Below, piece by piece: positions 22,796 through 35,330 of a DNA stretch of 64,000 nt. A program made the position numbers and the translations under genes. Source of the DNA: Atrina japonica (Eukaryota; Mollusca; Bivalvia; Pterioida; Pinnidae); NCBI GenBank assembly GCA_030159075.1, contig BROG01000542.1, positions 191,001 through 255,000 of the forward strand. The letters run 5' to 3'. Below the pieces are notes generated by a model. The model had not been told where the DNA came from. It was given only the letters and a program-made list of their open reading frames with translations, and searched no databases. The stretch's first letter is position 1, and every line of letters begins with the position of its first letter.

Positions 22796-23495
22796 CTAAC
22801 TTGGCCTAAGGCAAGGAGTGATACTCTATGTTTCCTTTCTGTTTAACTTTTGTATGTAACCTTGACACAATAAGTATGTAAATGTATGCAACCTTGACAC
22901 ACTGCCCTCTTTATCAGAACATGATATTAGAGTTGTAATATTTCAACATTTTGTTTATGGAAACACAAAAATGAGGTGAAGGATTAGTCAGGTTTATCAT
23001 ACAAAGTGGTTATTGTAATGTATTATATGAAATGAAACAGAAATGAAATATACATACATTTATTTGTTTTATTGTCGTTTATTGATATCTCGCCTTTAAA
23101 TGGAGTGTATCATATATGTAATAGTCACAAAGTAGTTATTGAGAGAGAAAAGACAAAGAGAGTGTGTCCAGTATATCTTTTTTGTAATTTTTTTTCTTTG
23201 TATTTTTTGGTACAAAAGAAGTAATTTAAGAATACAAAGCCACAATTGTATTCATATTTGTATGAAATTTCTCAAAAATCCTTTTATTAACAAACCATGC
23301 ATTCTTCTTCTGTTGTTAGAGGGATGAATGATGGCCATTTTGTTTTGTGAATGCAGCCTTGTCATTATTGCTATTTCCCGCTACAAACAACGACGCCATA
23401 TCATGTTAAAGATATTTAGATCTCTGCTTCACCATTTCTGGTTGATTTTATTTTTTTAGATTTTACTGAGTTTCTTCTCCAAAGATTATTTAGTT
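22796..23495. other. Intronic stretch with no gene seen
   Basis: AT-rich, no repeat assigned. Frame 23139-23327 has no recognisable similarity. Confidence 0.4.
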
Positions 23496-23499
23496 TTGA

Positions 23500-24055
23500 G
23501 TACAAAAAGTGAATACCGTGAATTGGGATATTTTGGCCATTGTTTGATTTTGGCCAATTTGGCCAGCCTATTAAAATGGCCAAAAATTATGTACACAATG
23601 TTTCTGCCAATACTTTTTCGAAACGTTTTAGTGTTTTATATATTAACAAGCAAGGGAGCCGGCCTGGCTCAGTCGGTAGCGCGCTCGACTCTGGATCGTG
23701 AGTTCGAGTCCCGCCGGCGACAGGTTGGTTTCCTGTCTTTCGGATGAGACAGTAAAAGCTGGAGGTCCCGTGTCACAGTAGGTGTTGGCACGTTAAAGAA
23801 CCCTACTGCTCAATGGCCGTAAGTGCCGAGCATAGGCCAAACTTTGAAGCCCTTCACCGGCATTTGGTGACGTCTCCATATGAGTGAAATATTCTCGAGT
23901 GGGACGTTAAACAACAATAAACAAACAAACAAACAAGCAAGGCGATTTTTAAAACAACACTGTGTGGACGCTAATTTTAACTAAGTACTATGTGACACAT
24001 CAATTCTAATTATTCTACCAGCACATTTAAATGTTTTGGTATTTCAGATACCTAG
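23500..24055. repeat. Dispersed repeat R, interrupted by a SINE
   Basis: TGAATTGGGATATTTTGGCC at the left; AACACTGTGTGGACGCTAAT after the SINE. The same sequence without the SINE is at 62984-63190. The SINE at 23656-23931 lies between its two halves. Confidence 0.8.
23656..23931 (+). mobile_element. SINE-1, full length, 11 bp TSD and empty-site match
   Basis: Head GGCCTGGCTCAGTCGGTAGC and GTGAGTTCGAGTCCCGCCGG, full body and tail. Flanked by AACAAGCAAGG at 23645-23655 and 23932-23942. The paralogous copy of the host repeat at 63120-63132 has a single AACAAACAAGG and no SINE, which is direct evidence for retroposition. Confidence 0.95.
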
Positions 24056-24303
24056 AATATTCGACACGACAAGACCAATATCTGACGTTAGGTCAAATTT
24101 AAACACATTATAAACATAAATGGCAACAATTTTCGCGGTGCCAAAATATCCTAATTAACGGTAAAACAATTTGCCTTTCCCATTTAAATCTCCAGTAGAT
24201 TGAAAAATTATTCAGTTTAACCCTCTCCTTCACCTAACTCCCTGTGGTACCAGAACACCCAGGGATCTATATACCCTTAGCTCAGTTTCTCAATCACATT
24301 GGT

Positions 24304-25200
24304 TTTTATCCCCCTAGAAAAATTTGGGGGGATATAGCTGTCACGCGGGATGTCCGTCCGTCTGTCTGTCTGTCATACCGTCTATCATACTGTCTGTCAT
24401 ACCATTCATGTCTCGTTTCCAGACCAGATTGCATATCATGATGCTAGGGAGCTGATTTTTGGTATACAAGTTCCTCTGCAGAGTACTAAGAACCCTATTG
24501 ATTTTGGATCAGGTCCATCAAAGTTCAAGGTCACAGTTGTGTTACATGTATATAGATTTTCTTTATACTTTCTCGTTTCCAGACCATAACTTCAGACTGC
24601 ATGATGCTAGGAAGCTGATTTTTGGTATGTAAGTTCCTCTGCAAGGTACTAAGAACCCTTTTGATTTTGATAAAATCCATGAAAGGTCGAGGTCACACTT
24701 GTGTTAGATATATTTTCTTTATGCTTTCTCGTTATTGCATGATGGAAGGAAGCTCATTTTTGGTATACCATCTATACCTATACATCTGTGTATACATCTA
24801 TTACCCCTACCTTCCTTATGTTATTAAAGAATGATTTGTTCACATGTTGTTCAAGGCCATAGGGTCGGACAGATCAAGGTCATAGGCACAATAGAAGACT
24901 AAAATTGCTACTTTTCTCCAAAACTATTTACTGTTTATTCTCCATGCCCACTCACTTGGGACGATAACTATAGAATGCCGTATATAATTTCCTGAGGACT
25001 GGGAAAGGAATCATCGCACATATTTTAGAACCCTATTGAATTCAGGTCAGGTCCACCAAAGGTCAAGGTTATAGTTGTGTTAGGTAGATTTTCTTTATGC
25101 TTTCTCGTTATTGCATGATCACAGTATTGCATGCAACAATCCAACAAAAATGCCACTTTCCCTTTTTCGGGGGATATGCTGCCCCTGGTGGCTCTCTCGT
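24304..25200. repeat. Dispersed repeat with CCCCC/GGGGG ends and internal units
   Basis: Starts TATCCCCCTAGAAAAATTTG and ends near TTTTTCGGGGGATATGCTGC. Inside are three diverged units of about 150 bp (GCTGATTTTTGGTATACAAG; TCAAGGTCACAGTTGTGTTA; TTTCTTTATGCTTTCTCG) and a (CTGT)n. The class is not identified. Confidence 0.6.
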
Positions 25201-25471
25201 TGACATCTGCCAAAATCATTCACTTACATGGAAATCTCACCAGTTTAAGGTAAAGTGCCACAAATTTTGGCCCGTGCTGTGGGCAGATGGCACATGTGCT
25301 GTGGGCAGATGGCATAACATTGAGTGCTCTTTTTACTTGCTAACCCTGCTGCGACACGGAGCCTCCATTCTAAGTCTAATCCAAAAAACTTTCATTTCAT
25401 TTACTGAGCGCAGGGCAAACAAACACTCGCCACCATTTTTTTTAAGTCTTTGGTACTGGATATTAAACCAC

Positions 25472-25752
25472 GAGCCATTGTGGCTCAACGGTAGAGTGCT
25501 GGATTTGCAACTGGAGGGTGGCGGGTCCAAGCCTCTGCTGAGGCGGCAGATTGGTTTCCTGTCCTTCGGATGAGACAGTAAAAACCGAGGTCCCATGTCG
25601 CAGTAGGTGTCGGTACGTTAAAGAACCTTCACTGCTCAGTGGCCGCAAGTGCCAAGCATAAGCCAAAATTTGAAGCCCTTCACCGGCATTTGGTGACGTC
25701 TCCATATGAGTGACAGATTCTTGAGTGGGACGTTAAACAATAAAACAACAAC
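25472..25752 (+). mobile_element. SINE-1 body with a different tRNA-like head
   Basis: From GATTGGTTTCCTGTCCTTCG onward it is SINE-1. The head is different: GTGGCTCAACGGTAGAGTGC, GGATTTGCAACTGGAGG and GCGGGTCCAAGCC in place of the usual CTCGACTCTTGATC and GAGTTCGAATCC region. This is consistent with a head swap between tRNA-derived SINE lineages. Confidence 0.8.
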
Positions 25753-25756
25753 GATG

Positions 25757-25811
25757 AACCAAGTACCTTCGAGTTGCAAATCCATTGCTCTACCACTTGA
25801 CCAGTGCAAGC
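25757..25811 (-). repeat. tRNA-like head fragment, inverted
   Basis: The reverse strand reads AAGTGGTAGAGCAATGGATT then TGCAACTCGAAGG, close to the unusual head of the preceding SINE (GGTAGAG..GGATTTGCAAC). No body follows. Confidence 0.55.
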
Positions 25812-25815
25812 TGGG

Positions 25816-27325
25816 GCCTTATTTAAGCTGGGTCCTAAATAAGGCCCCATTCCCAATACAAAATCAATGAATTTTTTTCCAGTTTGCAGTCAAAATTTCC
25901 AAAATGAAGTCAAATGACAACGAATTTGAAGATATACCTGTATTTTCACATAGTTTTGTGTATTTCCCCACTTTCAATAAAATGTTGCTAAAATTCCCAG
26001 CTCAAACGGTCCAAAAAAAGGATGGGAAAAAGCCTGTGATGTTTTTAAACGTAACAATTTCTACCTACATATATCAGATTTCTGGGGAACTGCAGGAGAC
26101 CTTACACTAGTTAACAGTTGCACCACACTAGATGTTACAGCAAAAATAAACTCCAGGTATTCAATAACAGTTGACAAATGCGTGTGGGTGAACATGTAGC
26201 AAAATGCTGGTGAAGAAATGCTTAGGAACAGCGATTGTTTATAGAAACAGACACTCTCAGGGTTATAGTTTAGCTTGTAACTCATTTATTTCATCTGTAC
26301 ATGTGTACTGGCATTTGAGAAGTGACACATTGTAGGAAATTAAAATCTTCTTTTTCTTCTTCTTGACAAGTCTTTGTTGTGAAATTATATCGATGTCTAT
26401 ATATATTCAACTGGCCGGATATCGTAGACATGTTCAGTATGGGATATGTTGTCACAGCATGTAGATTTATATCTGACATTTTTCTTTTCATTTTGTGCAA
26501 ATATGAGTTTTCTCTCAAATTTCTGTCATTTTTATAGTACATGTATTTAAAGTGTCCAATGTTGTAAGATGATCAAGTTTTGACCTGACATTATTCAATA
26601 CTCAAGCTCAATTGTGAATTTTGTGTGTGTGTGTGTATGTGTGTGTATGTGTATACACACACATGTATACTATAGAATCAGAAAATTATGTTGGGTTAAA
26701 ATTTCGTTGATATATAATTTATGTAATATTTCATCATGGTTTGAATTTCTTTGAAAAGAAAATACATACATGTCATATGTCCGTGGAGGGACAGCTAATG
26801 TACCGGAAAATCGACCAGCTTAAAGATGTCCGGCTGGGACACCTATTTTCCTATAAAATTTGGTTCTGTTCTGCCATTTTGTCCATATGAAGTCTCATTT
26901 ACTAATTAGCAAATGTGCGGTCATCAATTGGTTCACACTTTTACAGGTAAATAGCCTGTGGACATGTTAATTATTGAGAGTGTTAATGATTATATAACGC
27001 CGTCCCGTCCACTGATTGGCAGTTAATTGGCGATAAGACTATGGATAAGTCTAAGACTAAGAGAGTGTGCAGTATGTCATGTGACACAAGCTTGGGTCAT
27101 CGATGATATCAGCCATAAAAAATAGTTATTACAACATCTTAGATTATTTTTTATGGACATCAACAAAAAAAATATTTTATTTATAATCAAACATGCAAGG
27201 CATTTACATAAAGGTCCATATTGTCACAAAGCACTTGTAATGGTAGACAGAACTTCCAGAAGTAGTATAAGAAACGGAACCAGACAGCGGACCGGACCAG
27301 TACTTAAATTATGGAAACTTTTTTT
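25816..27325. other. Intronic stretch with no gene seen
   Basis: AT-rich. Small (GT)n and (CA)n at 26620-26662. Frames at 25904-26110 and 26291-26542 lack recognisable similarity and conserved splice context. Confidence 0.45.
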
Positions 27326-27329
27326 TTAA

Positions 27330-27336
27330 TATATAT

Positions 27337-27401
<65 letters not shown>

Positions 27402-27480
27402 AGGTAGGAGACATGAATTGATTTATCAATATATATATATATATATATCACAGGTAGGGGACAAGAATTGATTTATCAAT
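27330..27480. repeat. (AT)n microsatellite with duplicated flank
   Basis: A long AT tract followed by ATCACAGGTAGGAGACATGA and then a second, shorter AT tract with the nearly identical ATCACAGGTAGGGGACAAGA. About 50 bp was duplicated together with the microsatellite. Confidence 0.9.
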
Positions 27481-28144
27481 ACTTCTAGAGTGTTTATTTT
27501 ATATGAGATATCAATAAAAATCATGACAATTTCATTTAAATTTTTTAATAAAATTGATAAATTGGTAAGCTATTTTCATAGATCATCGTTCATTGGTAAT
27601 AAATCGAAAAACATATATATTTATCATTTGTTATCAGTTGGATATAAAAATGCTAAGGTAGAAGAATGTCTGACCTATTTCCACTGATCAGTAATTTGAT
27701 TGATTGATATTGACACCTTTGATAAAAGTTACGCATTATTTTCCATAAAAGAAGAAAATAATTTGTTGTTTAATCATTGCCTGTTGAGCTCTATTGTATC
27801 AAGCACCTCTAAGAAAATTTTGACAGATTTGAGATTCTGTGCATATTAGGGATCCACTTTCATCTATAATCCATCCATCATCTGTCTGAAAGTAAACTTT
27901 TTTCTATTAACGACTTCTTCTCAGGAACCAGTAACAAGAATTTTAACCAAATTTAGCAGTAATATACCCAGAGAGGTTGCTTCAAGTTTTCAAACAATAA
28001 AGGTGTGGTGCCCAAAAGGTCCCATGATGGGCCAAAAAAATTTAAATCTTCTCAAGAAGAATATTTCATGTTTGTAGGCTAAGTAAAAAAGATGGCGACT
28101 AAAAGTAAAAAGCAAAAAATGTATGGCATGTAAATATTTACAGA

Positions 28145-28445
28145 AAAGGTGAAAGGTCAGTTGATAGGTTGGTCAGTTAATCACTTGATATGTTAGTCAC
28201 TTTATTGGTCAGTCACTTAATAGGTCAACCAGTTGATTGATCAGTCATGAGATAGGCCAGCCACTTGATTGGTCAGTTACTTGAAAGGTCAGTCACTTGA
28301 TAGATTGGTCAGTTGATATGTCAGTAGCTTGATAGGTTGATCAGCTGTTAGATTAGTCAGTTGTTAGGATACTGTTATTATGTTGGTCAGTTATAAGGAT
28401 GCTATTATTATGTTGGTCAGTTGATAGGTTGGTCAGTTGATATTT
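28145..28445. repeat. Irregular minisatellite (GGTCAGTCACTTGATA)
   Basis: About 15 diverged units of 16-22 bp built on TTGGTCAGT(C/T)(A/G)(C/A)TTGATAGG. Confidence 0.8.
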
Positions 28446-28967
28446 AAGCCAGTTAGGATGGAGTTATTACATTGATAAGTTGCCAGTCTTGTCCAAATTT
28501 GTCCAAATTATAAATGTTGAAGAAAGAAAGTTTGCAAGCATTTAGTCATTAATCATCTGTATGTTGTTGATGTCTGAGCAGTTGTGACACATTCTATCAT
28601 TATTTTATCGTATTATTTGTCTCAGCAGGTCTAGAAATGTCATAATGCTTACAAAACCAACACCTGTATATTATAAATTGTATCTTGAGCACATGTGCTT
28701 CAAGAACATCAATTTCATCCAATCATGCTGTACATTTATTTTGATCAGGTGTCAAGCCTCAACAAAGCGTTTACTCTCCTGATGGTTTCTGTCAATACAA
28801 TTTTAGACATCAAGCAAGTTATATCTGCAGCCAAAGAGGATTTATTGCCATCAAAATAATGATCATCTCGGTCTAAGATTGTCACTTTCAGGTGTAAACA
28901 AAACAAATTTTTTTTTTTCTTTTGATGGTGATCGATGACACTCAAGAATTTTTCAGTTTAATACTGG

Positions 28968-29046
28968 GGCACAAGTAAACTGGAAAAATTTCTCCCAATC
29001 TCACAAAATCAGCTTTGTTTTTGGTTTGGTTGTAACCTGCGCTTAC
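28968..29046 (-). mobile_element. SINE-2 fragment (central body)
   Basis: The minus strand gives AGCTGATTTTGTGAGATTGG, then AAATTTTTCCAGTTTACTTG. Only the junction of head and body survives. Confidence 0.6.
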
Positions 29047-29396
29047 CAGAAGTAAGAGAGTATGGTTTAAAATATGAAACTCTAATGACTCCGCTAAGCG
29101 GAGGCTTCAGGTTATTTGTCCAGATATCATTGGTAACCATAGTAACTTGGGTACTTTCTGTGATTCTTTGCTTCGTGACGTATAGATGCAAGTACTGTAT
29201 GAAGGTTTTAACGTTAACATCTTCGGTATAAAAACTTGTGTTTCCAGTTTGAAACACTAGTCCAATACTTCAGATGTCCGTTAACATTTGGAATTAATTT
29301 GAAGTTTTATTGAAATTTTTCAGATTGACAGTTTTATTTTTGTGTCAGTGTATGATTTAAGTATCTTTGAAGTATTATCTGTTAATAAATGAGCCT

Positions 29397-29487
29397 TTAA
29401 CCCATTTACCCCTAAAGACACATTTGGACTAGTCTACACCCTTGATTAACAGAAGAGTCCATTATTTTTCAGGGGTTGACAAGATAA
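29397..29487 (-). mobile_element. 91-bp TTAA-ended mini-MITE, copy 4
   Basis: Inverted orientation: TTAACCCATTTACCCCTAAA at the left, CAGGGGTTGACAAGATAA at the right. Confidence 0.8.
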
Positions 29488-31708
29488 CATGTATGATGAG
29501 CACTTCAGATGACATAGAGTACAGTTTTATACAAATGGCTTGATAACTCAAAAGTGATTGACTTTTTGTATACTAAGATGTATGAGAAAGTTATTTAGAA
29601 TTATCTAAAGGTCACTATGACAAACTTTTTATGGTCATGAGGTCAAAGGTCAAGGTAACAGGTGCCAAGGTAAAGAGAAAGTACCAGTTGCTTTATTGTA
29701 TAATTGACCATATTTGCCAATTCAATACAGTAGAATATCATTATATCGATATTCATTGGACCACCCTTATTACTTCGAGACATCAAGAATTTTCAAGAAA
29801 ATCCATATTTTAAGTCAAGACTGACCTTTGAACTTTGAACTTTGATGTGTCTGAAATTGCAACTTTTCCAAATCCGATATTATAATATTCTTGTGCTATA
29901 TGTAAATATCTAGTGTCTAAGATTGTGTAACTGCCTATAAAGCACACATGTACGTTCATGAGAAAATAAAAATGTTGACCTTACATCCTGAAGAAGTATT
30001 TGTAAGGAATAGTTTTTGCATACCAAGATTGTCCTTGTTCATGCCAGTTAGTAATGGGGGGAAAAAATGCTATGCTACGCTATATTGGTACTAGACATGT
30101 GACCAAATATTTGAATAATAATTCTATATTCGAGTATTTGTCGATTTCTGTTCATTCGTCAATATTAGAAAAATCATTTCCGCTCGACATCCAGTACACA
30201 TCGTATTGATGAAAATAACCCGTAGATAATGAATTATATTTTGTTACTAATACAGGGAAAACAAAACTGCTACTTTAAGCTGCAGAAAGAAAAGCGCTCT
30301 GAAATGAGTTGTTCAGAATAGATACAAAATCCCTAGTGTGATCTATTTTAAACATGGGATGATCGAGATATTTTTAATTATTCATTATATCGTTGAATTA
30401 AGTTAATCTACAGCGTTTATTTATGGCCATTATTGTGTTAGGTAACGTAGTTGACTTTCAGTAAAACTAGACTTTGCGATTTTCCCTTTTCATGGGATTA
30501 TGCACTACAGCTAAACTTTAATAATCAATTATCCGGTATTTTTTTTTAAGACACCAGTATATTTTTCATTAGAAAAGCACATGTGAGTCATTCAGGTCAG
30601 GTAAAAATATATTTATTCTTCCCGGATTTTGTTTTTAATTATCCATAGTTAAATTGGAGATAGATATAAACATGTGTATAGAATTAGTCACAGGGGACTG
30701 TATAGTGTACAAATAGGTTCTGATTTCTGATCAGATGGAGTTTAGTTACTGCACAAAGGATAAATTCCACAGTTTGTAATAATTAGGCTCATTTTAAACA
30801 ATGTATACTAAAATCCATATAACCTGGTGGATGGAGTCTTGTGACCCTTTCTTGAACTAGCTGAGTTTAAAATTTTAGGTATTAAAGCATAAAATTGAAA
30901 TGACACGGACAAGAGTAATCGCTCCAGTGTACTATCTATCTAGTATCCAACAAGGAATAAAACATTTTTCCTGTGCAGCTTCTCATAACCGAAAAGTGAG
31001 TAGAATCATCCGTATGATAATCAGAAGGTTACTCCGCCCGCCATCTTATGTGAATTGGACAGTATCATAGTCCAGGGGAATTGTTCCACCATCAGCTGAC
31101 CTTTTAATTTAAGGGACTTTTTCATCAGCATTTTTTTTCTGAATAGCAGAGAAAGAAGCCGGCAGTTTCCACCACTTATCACGATTTCAGAATTTGTAGG
31201 CTGTCGGCTTCTATTGAAAGGCCTGGAGTTATATTAAGATGATAGCAAGCAACACATTTTGGGTACTCCTGTTTTAATGTGGTCATTGACCTATCGCCAA
31301 ATGTCTGACATTTGACTCTCAGTGTGCATTTTTGACATCATTTGATTGTGACATCATAATCACTGAAATGTTTGACGGCCATTTAATTACGGCATCATAA
31401 TGGAAAAGTCTGCCAAAAAATGGCGTGATGGGACATTTGTGGAAAGTCAATTATAAAATTGATGTAACTTTATTTATTATGCCCCGGAGATGGAAGTAAG
31501 ATGAACGATTTGTTTTCAGTCTGTTTGTTTGTCCATTCGTTTCTCGTTTGCTTAGTTTTTTTAGTTTCTATCCTCAAAGTTCAACCAAATTTAGTGTGTA
31601 GCAATGTATAGCAATGAGATTTCATATGAGTTTAATTATGGCCAAAATTCAGCAATATTTGCCAGATTTATGGGACTTTAAATTCTTCGTGAATGACTTT
31701 GCTGTCCG
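29488..31708. other. Intronic stretch, mostly unassigned
   Basis: Contains repeat D pieces (29520-29680: AAAGTGATTGACTTTTTGTA, TGAGGTCAAAGGTCAAGGTA) and a pogo-like 5' end at about 29727 (CAGTAGAATATCATTATATC). Then comes about 1.8 kb of unique-looking AT-rich DNA. No exon recognised. Confidence 0.4.
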
Positions 31709-31958
31709 TTTTTTTTTTATTTGATTTGATTTTTTGTTTTACGCCATACTCAACAATTTTTCAGTCATATGATGGCGTCCAGTTTTTATTGGTGGAGTAG
31801 AAACCCCGGTTACCCGGGTAAAGACCACCGACCTTCCGCAAGAAAACTGGCAAACTTTCCCACTTAATTCGAAATGACCCTAGCAGGATTCGAACCAGAG
31901 GTGAGAGGCCATGTGATTTAAAGCACAATGCTCTAATCACTCGGCCACGGAGGCCCCC
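31709..31958 (-). mobile_element. SINE-2, full length, 13 bp TSD
   Basis: Minus strand: head with CCGAGTGATTAGAGCATTGT and TGGTTCGAATCCTGCTAGGG, body AAAGTTTGCCAGTTTTCTTG and tail CATATGACTGAAAAATTGTT ending AAACAAAAAATCAAA-like. Perfect 13 bp repeats ACTTTGCTGTCCG at 31696-31708 and 31959-31971. Confidence 0.93.
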
Positions 31959-31989
31959 ACTTTGCTGTCCGGGAACGTAGAGTTTTGAC

Positions 31990-32260
31990 ACATTTCGTTT
32001 TAAGTCACCTGATTCGCCAGCTCTTGGTGAGCAATGACTATTATCATTCTCTGTTTAACTTTCACACCTTTTCAACTTCTTCTCAAAAACAAAAATGCCA
32101 ATTTCAACCATACTTTGCATGAACTATCCCCATGTGAAGGTGCACAAATTTTGGAAATGAAAAGGGGCCTGGGACCCAAATGGCTCCAAAAATGGCCAAA
32201 ACTTAATGGTATAAACTCAATGGCATATCTTTCAATAATCTTATGATGTAATGATTAGAT
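31990..32260 (+). repeat. Dispersed repeat D fragment
   Basis: CAACTTCTTCTCAAAAACAA, CCCATGTGAAGGTGCACAAA and AAAAGGGGCCTGGGACCCAA in the family order. Confidence 0.6.
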
Positions 32261-32655
32261 TTCTGTTAAAAAGTTTGTATGCCCGATTGTTTATATATCC
32301 TAATCTATCTATTCCGGACCTTGAGTATTCCAGATTCTTGTCTAATCCGAATTCTGGCCAAAATATATGTCCCCAAGTGATTAAATAAGGAAGTAATTAC
32401 ACTGTGTAATCTGGACAAGTAGATAATTGTTGTAAGCTGATAGGTGCACAATCAATGCATACTTTACTGAAAAGTGAAACGTATAAAACTAACACACTAT
32501 ACATGTATGATGACCCTATTTAACCTCTGTATGTATATCGCAAATAAAATTATTTTCACGCACAATAAAAAGTGAAACGTCATTTCCATATGTTTTGTCA
32601 ATGTCACAAAGTGTTACGGTCTATCCTCCTGTATTCCGGATCTTGCGAATCTGGC

Positions 32656-32746
32656 TCAACTCATTCATCCCTATAGATACATTTGGACTAATCTAAGCCA
32701 TTGATTTACAGAAGAGTGCATTGTTTTTCAGGGGTTGATGAGTTAA
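32656..32746 (-). mobile_element. 91-bp TTAA-ended mini-MITE, copy 5
   Basis: CAACTCATTCATCCCTATAG at the left, CAGGGGTTGATGAGTTAA at the right; core matches the other copies. Confidence 0.8.
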
Positions 32747-32897
32747 TTCTCCAGTCCCATGGTCGGCCAGAATAGACAAATTATACTGTCTCTTCAAAGT
32801 TTTAGATGTATGCCACTAGGGGGCGCTCCAGGTGTCAAAGTGTACATTAACTGCTCCATGTCCAGGAATCTTTTAAAGAATACCAGTATGTACTATA

Positions 32898-33060
32898 CAG
32901 TGACACCTGCCTTGATATACCACTGCTTTTGCCAGGAAAATGTGGTCTCTCAAGAGATTTGTTTTAATGAACAAAATGTATGACTGAGTGATGTTATGAA
33001 TTTGGTCTTTCAAGAAAGGTGGTCTTTCATAACAGTGGTCTCTCAAGACATGTTCCACTG
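32898..33060. mobile_element. Pogo-like MITE, TA-flanked
   Basis: CAGTGACACCTGCCTTGATA and, inverted, CAGTGGAACATGTCTTGAGA; TA at 32896-32897 and 33061-33062. 163 bp. Confidence 0.85.
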
Positions 33061-33084
33061 TACTGAATATTGATTTTATTAGTT

Positions 33085-33620
33085 TTTAGCTCAAGTGAGC
33101 TATTGTGATCACTCCTCATCCGGCGTCTATCCCTAAACTTTTCATATTTTCGACTTCTTCTCTGTAACCACTGAAGGGATTTTGACGAACTTGATAGGAA
33201 GCAATTGCTCAGAGTCCTTTACCAAGTTTATAGTTTTCAGCCAGATTGGCCCAGGGGTGGATCCAGGATGGGACAGAATAGGTCCCAAAAGGTATCCCTC
33301 TTTAATAATCTTCTTCTCCAGGACTGCGGCATGAATTGAAAAACGGATTGTTTCTGAGTGATCAACATGGATGTCATTTATCTCCCTTTGCATTTACAAT
33401 GATGCATTAAAGTGTTTTACTTGTATATAGTTGAAGAAATGTTTTTGTGCAAGAATTTTGCCAAAATTTGATTTCTAGAATTTTTGATGAATTTCTTAAA
33501 ACAGCAATATTTATGTTTCTTGGCCAGATCACCGTACATGTACATATTCTTCTTGGTCTTCTTTCCACATTTGTAGTTGGTTCTTAGGTGAGCGACTGAG
33601 GCCCTCTTGGGCCTCATGTT
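33085..33620 (+). repeat. Dispersed repeat D, most complete copy
   Basis: Starts AGCTCAAGTGAGCTATTGTG and has TTTTCGACTTCTTCTCTGTA. It ends with GGTGAGCGACTGAGGCCCTC followed by TTGGGCCTCATGTTT. The 3' motif (GGTGAGC...GGGCCTCTTGTTT) is also seen at 40850 (inverted) and 48095. No coding capacity seen. Confidence 0.65.
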
Positions 33621-34104
33621 TCCCTATAACTCTCAATAAGTTATTATTCTAATGTGACTGTTTGTGTGTCCATTACAATATTATGATGTTTTGATGGATA
33701 TCCTATCTATCATAGCCACCTTTGGGAGAATATTGTTACAATAACACATAGGCCTAACACATACTTACGGTTTTCAATATACGTCATACGAATATTGGTT
33801 TGATAGAAAAAAGAAAATTGCTGGTATGAATTGCTGCTTACTTTTGATGCTGAAAAACAACATTCTTGGCCAAAAAAAAATAATTATAATGTGATTAATA
33901 CCTCCCTGGATTATTATCACTTTGGAACTTCAGTGTTGTACAAGTAAATGAACGAATTATCTATCAGGCTAGTGTTAATGAACTCCAAACATAACAGTTT
34001 TCTACTATCAGGAAATAATAGAATTCATAAGAGGCTTATCCAAGATACTGAAATGGATTGACTTACTTTAGAGGGTCGTCGATTTCTTTGTATCTGCTAA
34101 TATA
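33621..34104. other. Intronic stretch with no gene seen
   Basis: AT-rich. Nothing assigned. Confidence 0.5.
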
Positions 34105-34261
34105 CAGTGGAACATGGCTATTAAGATCACCTTTCTGACTGACTCAGTGGTCTGATTAGTGAGGTGGTCTCTTAAGTGAGGTTATGTACTTAAAGAGATT
34201 GGAAATATATGGTCGGAAATTCATCTTAGTCTCCTAAGTGAGCTGGTCTTTAGACAAAATT
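34105..34261. mobile_element. Pogo-like MITE with lost right end
   Basis: CAGTGGAACATGGCTATTAA preceded by TA; the GAGGTGGTCTCTTAAGTGAG interior is as in the 22.1 kb minisatellite. The expected right TIR is not recognisable. Confidence 0.55.
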
Positions 34262-35330
34262 TTGGAACTTTTTAATTTTCTTTCTCTGTATACTTTATAT
34301 TAACCATATGTTTTTCCAAAACCAGTAACCGTCCTTTTCTGTTCAATTTCAATATAATTTTCACTGTAAGCTTATATTTTGAAGTATCTTTGCTTATTTT
34401 TTAAAGCGATATGAGCTGTCGTTGCTGGAACATTTTTCAAGCCCATTTTATGTAATATTTTATCTCATACATGTATATATATCCCAGAGACCATCTGGTG
34501 GTTAGAATAACAAATGCATGTGTATAATTGCAACAATCTGGCTAAACGTAACCCGTAATATCAGTTATTGTTTGTCCACCATTACTTTGAGCATTGCAAA
34601 TTAACTTTCGCTAAATTACCAAGTGTTCAATAAACATGTGCAATTTGCAGTTAATAAACATTCTATTCTTATTACCCTTTTGGTTTATTTTCATACATCA
34701 TCATTTCATAACTAAATCAGACAAAGTTGGTCTTTTTCCTCATTTCAAAAAATTGTCCATGTGCTGGGTATATCCGCCGATCTCGATCCATTTTAACTCG
34801 TCCCATCGCATTCTGGGCTTTATCATTCTTGAGACATATGATCATGAACTGCCCAACTCCATCGGACATGGTGGCAAAACATGAGGTACGCATACTTTTC
34901 ACGGCTATATTGTTTTGATTTTGTTAATGTCAACCATTCAGGGTAACATTGAACATCGGAAAAAAAATTTTTTTAGTGACCTGATATATTTATTCATATA
35001 TTCATCCGATTTTCTATAGGTATTTAAAATAGCATTGTATTTTAAAAGTAAAACACATAAAATTGGCCGACTTTAACATAGACCGAATTACGAAGTACAT
35101 TTGATATGGTGAAAGAGTTTATCTGAAAGGTCATTGCATACGGAAATACAGCTGGATTTTTTTAAGGTACGGGAAAACTTAAATTCTAATAAAACAAATA
35201 ACTTCGAAAAGAAGATTTTTTACAACGTTTCACGTGTTTGATAATGTATATGAACACACATTTTATCATATTCTCGACTATATGTCAGGGGACAAAAAAT
35301 AATCACTGTGACAGCTTATATCGCTTTAAG
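34262..35330. other. Intronic stretch with no gene seen
   Basis: AT-rich unique-looking DNA. Overlapping frames at 34636-34918 lack recognisable similarity. Confidence 0.45.

Noticed and set aside
25097..25573. 158-codon + frame
   Set aside because: It spans a dispersed repeat and the head of a SINE-1 copy; the composition is repeat-derived.
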